Notes: a model not told the origin generated them from the sequence alone. DNA of 56,833 bases from Candidatus Bathyarchaeota archaeon (GCA_003141855.1 PLNS01000006.1:114565-171397), one strand, 5' to 3'. Positions 8,373 to 16,564 are shown, counted from the first letter of the stretch. Numbers and translations are program-made.

Positions 8373-8636
8373 TTCCGCGTTTTCTATTAGTAGTTGTGGC
8401 AGAAAACTCCCTATACCACAACAACAACCAACGGATTGTCCAGTTTGCTGTGTTTTGCTGTAGGCGTTGGGTTCAGGTTGCAGGCTGGTTGTGCACGTTG
8501 CCACAAGCAGTACAACGCGAACATTAACTAAACAAGCCAACACCGATTGGATTTCACTTTGGAAAGTTTAGCAAAAACAGGAGGAGCTAGTGCTCCTTTC
8601 TATCCGTGCTTTTGGCAAGCGCTAACAAAAAAAAGG

Positions 8637-9206
8637 TTAGGGTTTTTTGTTCATCTCGTGGCGTATCCACCAGATGAGCCCTATGGTTGCAGGAATCGCG
8701 AAGATAGCAACTATCCAGATTAGTATTGTAACCATTGAACCTACGACGTAGTCTAATGTGTAAGTTGAGATAGCAACATTCCAGTTTCCGTCAACGTAGA
8801 CCTTGAGGGCGAAGGCAATGAAAAGCAACGGTGATATTGCTCCTCCTGCCCTGCTTGACCGTGAGCGTTTCCCAGATAGATGATATTCGTTCTTTTCTTC
8901 ATCAGGCAGTCTCTTCCACCATTGCCAACCTATTACTGCGCCTATGATTGCTGGAATACCGATGATTACGAGTTCCCAGAAAATCAAATGCAAAATAAAT
9001 GACACAACATTTGCCATCGACCAGAGACCCAGGGTTGAGGGTACAAGACCTGTTGCTTGAGCATCTCCTGTGAACCATAGGAAGATGTAGACTGCGCCTA
9101 TAAACGCCAAAACAGCGGCTGCTATAAATACGGCAAATATGGACCAGTGTTTTCTTATGAATTTCCCCCAGTCAGAACCTTTTTCAGCTTCAATTTGCTC
9201 AGTCAT
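8637..9206 (-). CDS. four-helix membrane protein of unknown function
   Basis: 189 residues from ATG 9206, with GTGAGG a few bases upstream; a GTG at 9218 is an alternative start that overlaps the previous stop. The protein has a charged N-terminus, then hydrophobic segments at about residues 25-47, 63-92, 123-137 and 150-180. WKRLPDEEKNEYHLSGKRSRSSR forms a basic cytoplasmic loop. No family is recognised. It directly follows the DUF996-type gene in the same operon, so the two membrane proteins probably function together. Confidence 0.75.
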   Translation of the reverse strand: MTEQIEAEKGSDWGKFIRKHWSIFAVFIAAAVLAFIGAVYIFLWFTGDAQATGLVPSTLGLWSMANVVSFILHLIFWELVIIGIPAIIGAVIGWQWWKRLPDEEKNEYHLSGKRSRSSRAGGAISPLLFIAFALKVYVDGNWNVAISTYTLDYVVGSMVTILIWIVAIFAIPATIGLIWWIRHEMNKKP

Positions 9207-9214
9207 CAAATCCC

Positions 9215-9898
9215 TCACTTTGTATTCGTTTCTGATTGGCTATAATTGTTTTGGTTTATTGGCTTGCTCTCAATTGTCTTTCCTTGCTCTGGCTGTGTTG
9301 GCGGCGGAGTGTAACCAGAACCGTTTGGTTGTGGGGTGTATTGTTGGTACTGGCGGGATTTCATGGTGAAGAATCCTATTGTTGCAAATATCCAAGCGAT
9401 GGGTATCAGTAGCAAGCCGATGCCGAAGATAATTGTCAGTATTGAACCCACCCATAGCAATGTACCAGCAGTGGTAAATGATGCTTCCCCTGATTTCTGC
9501 GCAAGTGTGTTGAAGGTTCTTCTTAGGTGCGATGCTGCGAGTACATAAAACACGAACGCAACGACGAGCCCAACTAAGAAAGCTATCAAGCCAATTCCAA
9601 AGCCTGCTGTGAGCACAAAGTCTGCTGTAAAGCCAGTTGCAGACCAAACGCCAAGTGTGATTGCTGCAATTGCTACTGCCGCCGCTACTATAGCGATTAT
9701 GTAGAATTTGACGCCTTTCAAGGAGTCTTGGTAGATTTTCTCGTCCTGATAGTAGCTTGAGAATTCTTTCATACCCCTTAAGAGTAGAACTACACCGATT
9801 ATGCCTAATACCCAGCCCACATAAGGAATTAAGCTGAGCAAAAGCAGTACTGAGCCTTCAATGGCTAAAGTTTTGCTATATTCGAAATTGACATTCAT
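9215..9898 (-). CDS. DUF996-like integral membrane protein
   Basis: 227 residues with about five membrane segments. The opening pattern (EGSVLLLLSLIPYVGWVLGIIG, then LLRGMKEFSSYYQDEKIYQD) matches DUF996 membrane proteins common in archaea, recognised from memory. The C-terminal 50 residues are Pro/Gln/Asn-rich and soluble. The start ATG 9898 follows GGAGG with an A-rich spacer. A TATA-like box (GCTATATCC, read on the minus strand, near 9950) and palindromic operators at 9967-10016 lie upstream, facing the divergent regulator gene at 10113. Confidence 0.82.
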   Translation of the reverse strand: MNVNFEYSKTLAIEGSVLLLLSLIPYVGWVLGIIGVVLLLRGMKEFSSYYQDEKIYQDSLKGVKFYIIAIVAAAVAIAAITLGVWSATGFTADFVLTAGFGIGLIAFLVGLVVAFVFYVLAASHLRRTFNTLAQKSGEASFTTAGTLLWVGSILTIIFGIGLLLIPIAWIFATIGFFTMKSRQYQQYTPQPNGSGYTPPPTQPEQGKTIESKPINQNNYSQSETNTK

Positions 9899-9966
9899 TT
9901 TTTTTCCTCCGTTGTTTTTGTTTTTCTGTTTCCTTACATGTTGGATTCTGGATATAGCCCTAACAT

Positions 9967-10016
9967 TTAGAATAACAACTCAAAAACACCCCCAACGTTT
10001 AGAGTGGCAACTCTAA
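9967..10016. promoter_or_regulatory. tandem palindromic operators between divergent genes
   Basis: TTAGAGTGGCAACTCTAA at 9999-10016 is an inverted repeat with 7-base arms. A degenerate copy (TTAGAATAACAACTCAAA) lies at 9967-9984, 32 bp away centre to centre, about three DNA turns. A half site TTAGAGT follows near 10020. They abut the minus-strand TATA-like box at ~9951 and precede the plus-strand TATA-like stretch at ~10077-10088. The adjacent winged-helix gene at 10113 is the natural candidate for the binding protein. Confidence 0.6.
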
Positions 10017-10112
10017 GGGTTAGAGTCATAAGCAAAAGCACGTTGCAGCTGAAAAACACAAACGAAGGTAGGTGAAGCTTTTATCTTTACCGTTACAATA
10101 TCAAGGGCAGGG

Positions 10113-10595
10113 TTGAATTTGACGAAGTCACGTGGAATAAATGCAGATCTTCAGTCGCCTAGGACTAAACTGCTTTATTTCATTTATTCTGCCCCAAGCA
10201 GCAAAATTAAGGCTGAACCAGGCGTAAAATCCAGCATCAGTTCTGCGTTGGGTTACAAGTCTGACGGACATTTCCACTACGATTGGAATTACCTAATGAA
10301 CGCAGGAATGATTGAGGAAAAACAGGGTCACTTTCTTGTCACTGACACAGGAAAGAAGGAATTTGCTTTGCAATCAACAGCCGCCATGAACAACTGGATA
10401 ATGGTTGTTATGGGGATTGCAATGGTTTTTTTCACCATTGGACTTAACTTGGGGTTTTTGCCGAAGGAAAGTGTAGCGTTTTTTGGGGCAGCATTAATTC
10501 TTATTGGGTCCTTGTTCTTGATTATAGGCCGAAGAAACAAGCCCGCACTGCCACCTAAAGCTAAAGCTTTGCTAAAGGAATTAAATCGTCACTAA
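10113..10595 (+). CDS. winged-helix regulator with C-terminal membrane hairpin
   Basis: 160 residues, TTG start (10113, or the next TTG at 10119) behind AGGGCAGGG. Residues ~15-90 resemble a winged-helix domain (TKLLYFIYSAPSS, then WNYLMNAGMIEEKQGHFLVTDTGKKEF, typical of the recognition helix and wing). Two membrane helices follow at about residues 93-112 and 120-140, with a basic tail. A membrane-anchored transcription regulator is the likely identity. It is divergent from the DUF996-type operon, with palindromes between the two that could serve both promoters. Confidence 0.75.
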   Translation: MNLTKSRGINADLQSPRTKLLYFIYSAPSSKIKAEPGVKSSISSALGYKSDGHFHYDWNYLMNAGMIEEKQGHFLVTDTGKKEFALQSTAAMNNWIMVVMGIAMVFFTIGLNLGFLPKESVAFFGAALILIGSLFLIIGRRNKPALPPKAKALLKELNRH

Positions 10596-10796
10596 ACTTT
10601 GTCCAACCGCGTGCAGGGAGTTTCAGACCTAAATTTTAATCCAACCAACTGACTACTACTCCACTCAACCCTCAACTCTGGCTCCATCTATACATACCTC
10701 TCCATACAGCGTGCTCACACGCGCGCTCGCACATTTGCACTTGAGAAATAATTTTTTTGTTTGCTTCGCTGGCAACGAGCACACGCTCACACACGC

Positions 10797-10955
10797 ATGG
10801 GCGCAATCACACTAATTTTGTTAGGTGTAACCATGTTTATAGATTGGTCTTTTCCATTTGGAACAATTCTCTGGATAGCAACCTTCACTCTCGCAGCAAT
10901 AACTCTCTATCTGAATTATCGCCTAAACATGAAAAGGGAGCCAAGAGTCGCCTAA
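10797..10955 (+). CDS. small two-helix membrane protein
   Basis: 52 residues from ATG 10797. Two hydrophobic segments (AITLILLGVTMFIDW and TILWIATFTLAAITLYL) are followed by a basic tail (RLNMKREPRV). There is no strong ribosome-binding site. An in-frame TTG at 10761 would add a His/Arg-rich leader that looks non-coding. Its 3' end overlaps the convergent gene at 10952 by 4 bases. No family is recognised. The upstream 10596-10796 segment has no other gene. Confidence 0.4.
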   Translation: MGAITLILLGVTMFIDWSFPFGTILWIATFTLAAITLYLNYRLNMKREPRVA

Positions 10956-11170
10956 ATTTTAATCTTGGCGTCTGGTTCAACCTTGACGGTAACGTCTGGT
11001 CCTTTTATTCCAGCTAAGGGTGGAAGGATATGGGAAATAAATTGTTCTGCAGTACATGGGCGAACTGTACCGTTTCGGCTGTATTCTTTCCAACCGTCCT
11101 CTTCTTTTCTGAACTTCTGCAGCCATGTATCTTTGAACATGATGTAGATTGTACACTCAGAATTTTTCAT
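10952..11170 (-). CDS. conserved-looking small hypothetical protein
   Basis: 72 residues with a balanced composition. An N-terminal strand pair (ECTIYIMFKDTWLQKF) is followed by TVRPCTAEQFISHILPPLAG and a C-terminal strand VTVKVEPDAKIKI. The AEQFISHILPPLAG stretch looks familiar from small archaeal hypothetical proteins, but no function is known. ATG 11170 is about 30 bases from a TATA-like AATTTTAATA, so the leader is short. The 28-nt upstream element at 11233-11260 links it to the 7721-8305 promoter. Confidence 0.65.
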   Translation of the reverse strand: MKNSECTIYIMFKDTWLQKFRKEEDGWKEYSRNGTVRPCTAEQFISHILPPLAGIKGPDVTVKVEPDAKIKI

Positions 11171-11232
11171 AATTATTCTTTTAGCAAAGGGGTATTAAAA
11201 TTAGCGCAAAAACCAATGACTTTGAGATAGCC

Positions 11233-11260
11233 ATTCAGCAAGCATATACAAACTCAAGGT
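11233..11260 (-). promoter_or_regulatory. 28-nt upstream element, copy 2
   Basis: It matches 8345-8372 in 27 of 28 positions and has the same orientation. It lies upstream of the TATA-like box of the 72-residue gene ending at 11170. The exact role (activator site or a short dispersed repeat) cannot be decided from sequence alone. Confidence 0.45.
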
Positions 11261-11314
11261 GCTCGAGAAACTATATGGTTAGTTGTTAGATACAGAAGCC
11301 CATTTAGACGACTA

Positions 11315-12778
11315 CTAGACGGTGTTTTTACTATTGCTTGCGCTTCGGCGCTTCTTCAAGAAAAGAACCGCGCCTACACAGACAACTGCACCAACCGATG
11401 CAGCAGAAGCACCCACAATAAGCTGCGTCGAGGGAAGAGTCTCTTGTTGAGTCATTGGCTCTGCAATGGTAAAGTAGATTGTTGGTGAGACGCCAATGTT
11501 CCGTGCATTGTCTGTTGCATAAATCGTCAGGTTATGTGCGCCGTAAGTTAATCCTGTTAGAGTGATGTTTCCAGAGATTTCAATTGCGGTGTCGTTGTCA
11601 AGCACATAACTTATCGAGGAAACGGATTCGTTAACGGTAAAATCCAAAGTAATGTTAGTGGTGGTGTAGGTTGCTTGTTGGGGAAAGATAACTTGAATTT
11701 TCGGCGGTATGCAATCGTAAGAAGGGTCAGGTGTTCCATAAGCGAAGGGTAGATACTGCTCGTTAGTCGCATATTTCTCAATAGAGGAACTGTATGGAAG
11801 GCCATTCGCAGTAGGGAAATTATTGTAGCCCCCAATCGCATATAATGAGTCATTCACGACTGCAATAGCAAAATCAAAACGAGGGGAAGACATATTAGCG
11901 CCAGTTGTCCACCCGTCAGTCGCAGGGTCATAAACCCGAACAGACCCTGCAGATTCGCCCGGCCAAAGCTTCATTGTTGGACCAAAAACATAGATTCGCT
12001 TAGGTGCATTTACGCCTGTAGTTGCACCAGATGCACAATAACGGATACCCGACGGTGATAATGCTCCTTGGCTCCAAGAGTCGGTTGCAGGGTCATAAAT
12101 TTGATTAATGTTAGACCTAGGGATTGACGAGAGACCACCAATTATGTAAATTCTATTGCCAACAACGGCAGAGGAATAATCAGCTGTCGCATCCGGCATT
12201 GGCATACCCGTTGTCCAAGAATCAGATACAGGGTCATACACCTCATTTAAGGACGTTTGAGACCCCCCGAATGCAGAATCGTCAAAATTAAACCCCCCGA
12301 TCAAATAGATTTTACCATTAACTACATTAGCCTGCACCGCCCACCTCGCTGTAGGCATAGCGGTTCTGTTCTCCCAAGTATCCGTTTTAGTGTTGTACAC
12401 TTCGTTTATTCCACCAGGTCCGCCTATGCAGTAAATCTTGTCACCAAAAACAGCTATAGCAAATTCAGCTCTAGGAGTAGGCATAGAAGTCTTGAAAACC
12501 CATGTGTCTGTTTCAGGATCATACATTTCATTTGTACCTACCACCCCGCCTGTTGATGGCAATTGTCCGTACCTATCCTCGCCGCCTCCACTATAAGTCG
12601 TACCTCCAATGGCATAGATTTTTCCATCCACCACCGCAACACCCAAGCCACTTCTCGCCACATGCATCGGCGACTTCTCAACCCAAGAATTAGCAGAACC
12701 AGCAGAAACAGGTTGATAGAGAACAAAGTATGTAACTATAAGAATAATAACAAGCAATAATGCGAAGGTTCCTTTCAT
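11315..12778 (-). CDS. secreted, membrane-anchored Kelch-repeat protein
   Basis: 487 residues. An N-terminal signal segment (FALLLVIILIVTYFVLYQPVSAGS) is followed by about six Kelch blades with the usual GG dyads: KIYAIGGTTYSGGG, KIYCIGGPGG, KIYLIGGFN, RIYIIGGLSS, RIYVFGP, SLYAIGGYNN. A beta-sandwich segment (about residues 363-440) and a C-terminal membrane helix with a basic end (VGAVVCVGAVLFLKKRR) come last. It probably sits on the cell surface as a beta-propeller binding or enzyme domain; the ligand is unknown. ATG 12778 follows AGGAG. Two GTCAAG palindromes lie upstream. Confidence 0.88.
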   Translation of the reverse strand: MKGTFALLLVIILIVTYFVLYQPVSAGSANSWVEKSPMHVARSGLGVAVVDGKIYAIGGTTYSGGGEDRYGQLPSTGGVVGTNEMYDPETDTWVFKTSMPTPRAEFAIAVFGDKIYCIGGPGGINEVYNTKTDTWENRTAMPTARWAVQANVVNGKIYLIGGFNFDDSAFGGSQTSLNEVYDPVSDSWTTGMPMPDATADYSSAVVGNRIYIIGGLSSIPRSNINQIYDPATDSWSQGALSPSGIRYCASGATTGVNAPKRIYVFGPTMKLWPGESAGSVRVYDPATDGWTTGANMSSPRFDFAIAVVNDSLYAIGGYNNFPTANGLPYSSSIEKYATNEQYLPFAYGTPDPSYDCIPPKIQVIFPQQATYTTTNITLDFTVNESVSSISYVLDNDTAIEISGNITLTGLTYGAHNLTIYATDNARNIGVSPTIYFTIAEPMTQQETLPSTQLIVGASAASVGAVVCVGAVLFLKKRRSASNSKNTV

Positions 12779-12817
12779 AATTTACTCCTGAGCAACTCGG
12801 CAATTAAAAGCTTTTTT

Positions 12818-12866
12818 GTCAAGGTTTCTTTACCAATTGCCTGTTACTCAGTCAAGATTTCTTGAC
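12818..12866. promoter_or_regulatory. paired GTCAAG palindromes upstream of the Kelch gene
   Basis: GTCAAGATTTCTTGAC at 12851-12866 is a perfect inverted repeat with a 4-base spacer. A near copy, GTCAAGGTTTCTTTAC, lies at 12818-12833, 33 bp away. Both are upstream of a TATA-like CTTTTAATTG (minus strand, about 12801-12811) for the gene starting at 12778. The arrangement suggests cooperative binding of a dimeric regulator. Confidence 0.55.
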
Positions 12867-12966
12867 AAACTATTATAGAAAAACTCAAGATGTCAGACCC
12901 TGCACACTTAACTAAACACCCAAACGCAGAAGAATAGTTAATAAAACAGGCTTTGTCCTTATGGGA

Positions 12967-13023
12967 TGCCGATGAAGAACCTAATTAGCTGATTTGATGA
13001 TGCACCCTAGGGTATCTGAGGCA
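12967..13023 (+). ncRNA. candidate C/D-box guide sRNA
   Basis: In 57 bases there are: a 4-bp terminal stem TGCC (12967-12970) / GGCA (13020-13023), a C-box core GATGA (12971-12975), D' CTGA (12989-12992), C' TTGATGA (12994-13000) and D CTGA (13016-13019). The guides are 13 and 15 nt, as in archaeal dual-guide sRNAs. A TATA-like AGTTAATAAAAC at 12936-12947 would start transcription close to 12962. The D guide is complementary to a target containing TACCCTAGGG. The C box deviates in its first two bases. Confidence 0.55.
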
Positions 13024-13027
13024 AAAT

Positions 13028-13261
13028 TTACTCAATCACTTTCTTTCGGATAAGGAACACCAGCAGCACGAGACCAACTACGAATAGGACAGCGCCAACA
13101 GCAATGGAGGCAAAGTAATCAACGTGAAGGGAATCTGACAGTAAGAACGGAATGTAAGTTGGACCGACAAAGAGCAAGAACACCGCGACAATAGTCAATG
13201 CTACTTTCATGAATTTCGAGTCTAAACCGCTAACTTGTACATTTTCAATATTTTCTGTCAT
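13028..13261 (-). CDS. small two-helix membrane protein
   Basis: 77 residues starting at ATG 13261. It has a polar N-terminus, two hydrophobic helices (about residues 19-40 and 50-71) and a short basic C-terminus (IRKKVIE). It begins 15 bases after the PAC2 gene stop on the same strand and is probably cotranscribed. No family is recognised. Confidence 0.6.
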   Translation of the reverse strand: MTENIENVQVSGLDSKFMKVALTIVAVFLLFVGPTYIPFLLSDSLHVDYFASIAVGAVLFVVGLVLLVFLIRKKVIE

Positions 13262-13276
13262 GCAACGCCCAACTTT

Positions 13277-13981
13277 CTACTCTTCAGGTGCATTGTTTTC
13301 TGCAAGCCCTTCTTTTATCTCTTTTCCTAATGCCTTCATTAAAAACTTGAAAACCAAGAATCCAGCCCCTTTATCAGCCTTAAAACCCATAGTTGTACCA
13401 AGTAAACTGATGCCGTCAATTTTTCTTTCCTTAGCCAACGCGAGCGTGAGTCCTGTTCCGCCGACAATTCTGCCCTTGCTGTAGATGACTGCGCCTTTCT
13501 CCATAAACTCAGTTGCCAACCGTGGCGACGTAGCGGCGATGTAAACCTGCGTTTTATCCTCAGTTATAGGAACCCCACCCATGGTTACGATGAATTTGCA
13601 ACCTAACGTTTCAACAAAATCAAGCACTGAATCACAAACTGTATAATGCGCAACCACATCGTCAAACGAGGGCTGAATCTCACCTGTCATGATGACCAAG
13701 TTGTTCTTTTCCATGGGAGCATAATAGAACTCGTATCGGGGCAAATGGCAAATGCCCTTGGTGTTTATGGCAACGTAATCGGGAAAAGAAGGCGAATACA
13801 ACTCGGCAAACGGCTTCGCATCAAAGAACTTTATAAGCAGATGCGCCGCAATCCTCCCCACGTTCCCGAACCCCGGAAGTCCTTGAACAAAAATTGGATT
13901 TTCAAGAGTCGGAGTCGAAAGTCTACGCAAATACGGCTTATCCAAAGCAAACCATCCGTCCATAGAAAGAATGTTCGACAC
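13277..13981 (-). CDS. PAC2 family protein
   Basis: 234 residues from GTG 13981, which follows AAAGGA with a 5-base spacer. A later ATG at 13963 (MDGWFALDKPYLRRL) is an alternative. NPIFVQGLPGFGNVGRIAAHLLI at residues ~25-47 is the PAC2 signature (G-PG-GNVG). VIMTGEIQP and FIVTMGGVPI follow, and the C-terminal KADKGAGFLVFKFLMKALG is typical of archaeal members. The family includes proteasome-assembly chaperones in eukaryotes; the archaeal function is uncertain. A TATA-like AAATATTAATA lies near 14015-14025. Confidence 0.9.
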   Translation of the reverse strand: MSNILSMDGWFALDKPYLRRLSTPTLENPIFVQGLPGFGNVGRIAAHLLIKFFDAKPFAELYSPSFPDYVAINTKGICHLPRYEFYYAPMEKNNLVIMTGEIQPSFDDVVAHYTVCDSVLDFVETLGCKFIVTMGGVPITEDKTQVYIAATSPRLATEFMEKGAVIYSKGRIVGGTGLTLALAKERKIDGISLLGTTMGFKADKGAGFLVFKFLMKALGKEIKEGLAENNAPEE

Positions 13982-14074
13982 TAAAATCCTTTTGCCGCAA
14001 AGCGAAAAAGAAACTATTAATATTTGACATCTCAAGTAATAGGATGCATCCCTAAAAAAGACGCCAAAACCTGT

Positions 14075-14175
14075 AGCGGGGTGGGGTAGCCAGGATTAAC
14101 CCGCTGGGCTCATAACGGCGCTTTGCGCTGTGAGATACCCAGAGATCACTAGTTCAAATCTAGTCCCCGCTACCA
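14075..14175 (+). tRNA. initiator tRNA-Met(CAU) with a 22-nt intron
   Basis: Acceptor AGCGGGG (14075-14081) pairs with CCCCGCT before A and an encoded CCA (14173-14175). The T arm is ACTAG-TTCAAAT-CTAGT. The anticodon CAT lies at 14111-14113 in the loop of a CTGGG/CCCAG stem. The A1:U72 pair and the three G:C pairs next to the anticodon loop mark an initiator. Between A37 (14114) and position 38 (14137) lies a 22-nt intron (14115-14136) that folds as CGGCGC-TTT-GCGCTG, the bulge-helix-bulge context of archaeal tRNA introns. Confidence 0.92.
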
Positions 14176-14224
14176 AAAACTAACAAGAATTTTACAAGGC
14201 AGCCATCCTTTACCCTTTTTTGAC

Positions 14225-14248
14225 TATATAAGGGAGGGGGTAGGTCGC
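14225..14248 (+). repeat. TATA + GGGGGTAGGTC dispersed motif, copy A
   Basis: A TATATA stretch runs into AGGGAGGGGGTAGGTCGC. The same 24 bases occur exactly, on the opposite strand, at 48114-48137, with a related copy at 45494-45516. The following 14249-14509 holds no gene. It has two GAGAGCAACAG/CAGAGCAACAG-like copies (near 14250 and 14302) and a TATA-like AAATAAATAG near 14460 that may serve the gene at 14510. Confidence 0.6.
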
Positions 14249-14509
14249 CCAGAGCAACAGAGCTTTGTTTTTTAGGCTTAAATGGAGGGGCCATGGCACC
14301 GAGAGCAACAGGTCTACAAAACCTATAGAAGAAAAATGATTACTATTTCTTTAAGAATACACTTTTTGCACCTTGATTTGAAAGTTTGTAGCTGACAACA
14401 GCCGATGCTTAATCTGCGTTTGAGCTTAACCCTAAATACAGCACCGCTCACTGTAAAAGTAAATAAATAGGTTGACATAACATTACAGAAACTTCGTTTG
14501 GTGAATTCG

Positions 14510-16318
14510 GTGAAACGAACTAATGCAATCCTCTTGATTATGGCTTTCTCATTACTAGTTATATTGCCAGTTGCTTTGCCTTCTGGCACTGTTTCCGCCC
14601 AAACCAGCGGCTACAACATTGATAGCGTAGACCATCAGGTTCAAGTCATGTATTCTGGGCACGTAGTTATACTGGATACGATTCATGTTTCCGGACAGGT
14701 AACTGACGGCTTCATGATTGGGTTACCCTACAAGTACAGCGCTGATGTCCTCAAGGGCTTCGCTTACGATGACACTCATGTTTACCTATTGAATTTAGGT
14801 GTTCAACTAGGCGACCGCAGTGGATTCTACGGCGCGACAGTTGATTTCAACGGAAACACACCCAGCGTTTTCACGGTTGCCTTTGTCCTATCCAATCAAC
14901 TCATTACCGAGCAAGGCAGTGGTGTTTCCGTGCTTGATTTTCCAGCTTACCCCAGTTTAGCAAAAGATGTTGGCACCTGCAACGTAACGATTTCTTTCCC
15001 GGGCGTCCCCACAACCTTAACAGTTACAAAGGATGACGGGGTCGTTAACGATGCGGTTTACACAAAAACAAACCTTCCAGCATACACATATTCTGTGGGT
15101 GCAGCCAGTTTCCAATTGCCCACTGGAACCCTACAGTTAACAACAGTAAGCAGCTTAAACCGCCAAATAACCATCGATCCAACAGGCAAAGTAACCGTCG
15201 CTGATAGCTACCGAATCATCAGCAATTCCACAACTACCCTAAAATCCTTCGTGGCAACTTTACCATCCGACGCTTCTAATGTAGCAATAAGGGATGAATT
15301 CGGAAGAGCAGTAGCAACTGACTTTGAATATTCTGCAACAGGCAACATACTTCTCGCTAACGCCACCCTAATAACATTTTTAACTAGTGGACAATCAACG
15401 ACGCTAACAGCGCAGTACAACTTGCCCAGCGCAACGCTTCAGGGCTCCAACTATATTTTACCTGATTTTAAGCTCTTTCCAGACTTCATCTATTACGTTA
15501 ACCAGGCAACTATAACGTTTACACCGCCTGAAGGAGCAACGATTGTAAGTCCACAGGTAGCATCCCTTGATTCATCTTCAACGTTAACGAGGCAAACCTA
15601 CCAAGACATCCTTACCATAACAAAAGATAGCTTAAGCTACGTGGATTACCTTGTACCTCAACAGAACTCCATCCAACTATCCTTCGATTACAATCCAGTG
15701 TGGGTTTCTCTTAGACCTACCTTTTGGGCTTTATTCTTGGCGGTGGTCGGATGCGTAGCTGTAGTTTTTGTTAGAAGACACAAACCGAAAGAGGAAACAT
15801 ACGCAGATAAAACCGAACGGTTATCAACACTTGAAACCGAACCAACAACCTCTACACAGCAAGCAAAGGGTTCCGAGCTAAAGACGGGCCAGCATACTTC
15901 TGCAGGTAACATTAGAGAATTCATAGACGCTTACGAAGACAAAAAACAGTTAAAAGCTGAATTGAAATCGATGGATTCAAAAGCGCAGAAAGGAAAGATT
16001 CCAAGACGCCAATACAAGGTTCAAAGAAACGCCATAGAGATTCGTTTAGAAGGCATAAACAGAAACATAGAAAGAACAAAAGAAACCTTCCGAGGCTCAA
16101 CCGGCGGCTATGCGGATTTGGTCAAGCAACTGGATTTGGCTGAAGCAGATTTAGTTGAAGCTGAAGAAAACATCAAAAACCTAGAATCACGCCAAAGCAC
16201 GGGTGAAATTTCACTTGAAGTCTACAAGAGAAGCATCGGTGACTACCAGAAACAAAGAGACAAAGCTGAATCAGCCATTAACGGAATCTTGCTGAGATTA
16301 CGTGAAAAAATACGTTAA
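14510..16318 (+). CDS. secreted membrane-anchored protein with cytoplasmic coiled coil
   Basis: 602 residues from GTG 14510, which has GGTGA 5 bases upstream; TTG 14498 and GTG 14501 are alternatives. A signal peptide (NAILLIMAFSLLVILPVALPSGTVSAQ) leads a ~380-residue extracytoplasmic beta-rich region. A single membrane helix (about residues 400-420, FWALFLAVVGCVAVVFV) is followed by RRHKPKE and a ~170-residue cytoplasmic part rich in Lys/Glu/Gln. That part contains long coiled-coil helices (EFIDAYEDKKQLKAELKSMD through IKNLESRQSTGE). The topology suggests a link between surface and cytoplasm; no enzyme motif is seen. Archaeal hypothetical. Confidence 0.82.
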   Translation: MKRTNAILLIMAFSLLVILPVALPSGTVSAQTSGYNIDSVDHQVQVMYSGHVVILDTIHVSGQVTDGFMIGLPYKYSADVLKGFAYDDTHVYLLNLGVQLGDRSGFYGATVDFNGNTPSVFTVAFVLSNQLITEQGSGVSVLDFPAYPSLAKDVGTCNVTISFPGVPTTLTVTKDDGVVNDAVYTKTNLPAYTYSVGAASFQLPTGTLQLTTVSSLNRQITIDPTGKVTVADSYRIISNSTTTLKSFVATLPSDASNVAIRDEFGRAVATDFEYSATGNILLANATLITFLTSGQSTTLTAQYNLPSATLQGSNYILPDFKLFPDFIYYVNQATITFTPPEGATIVSPQVASLDSSSTLTRQTYQDILTITKDSLSYVDYLVPQQNSIQLSFDYNPVWVSLRPTFWALFLAVVGCVAVVFVRRHKPKEETYADKTERLSTLETEPTTSTQQAKGSELKTGQHTSAGNIREFIDAYEDKKQLKAELKSMDSKAQKGKIPRRQYKVQRNAIEIRLEGINRNIERTKETFRGSTGGYADLVKQLDLAEADLVEAEENIKNLESRQSTGEISLEVYKRSIGDYQKQRDKAESAINGILLRLREKIR

Positions 16319-16384
16319 AACACCTAAACCCTTTTATTTTACTCATCGACTTTTGAGTAAAAATATCCCCGAGGTAAGACAAAA

Positions 16385-16564
16385 ATGGTAAAAATTGTTG
16401 TCGATCCTAAATGCACTGGATGCGAAACTTGTGTCAATACTTGCCCTGTCGGCGTATACGAAATAAAAGACGGCAAGTCTGTGCCCAGCAAATCAAGCGA
16501 ATGTCTGGTTTGCAGAGCGTGTGAAGCACAATGTCCTGAAGGTGCAATTCAGGTAGTCGAGTAA
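16385..16564 (+). CDS. 2[4Fe-4S] ferredoxin
   Basis: 59 residues starting at ATG 16385. Two cluster-binding motifs are complete: CTGCETCVNTCPVGV (residues ~10-24) and CLVCRACEAQCPEGA (~40-54), each CxxCxxxC(or xC)xxxCP-type, so it is a clostridial-style low-potential electron carrier. GAGGT lies 10 bases before the start and a TTTTATTTTA TATA-like box lies near 16332. It stands alone, with no oxidoreductase directly beside it. Confidence 0.93.
   Translation: MVKIVVDPKCTGCETCVNTCPVGVYEIKDGKSVPSKSSECLVCRACEAQCPEGAIQVVE

Noticed and set aside
8280-8543. Minus-strand open frame across the 8306-8543 gap
   Set aside because: Composition is not protein-like (Cys/Leu runs), there is no ribosome-binding site, and it overlaps the start of the 7721 gene out of frame.
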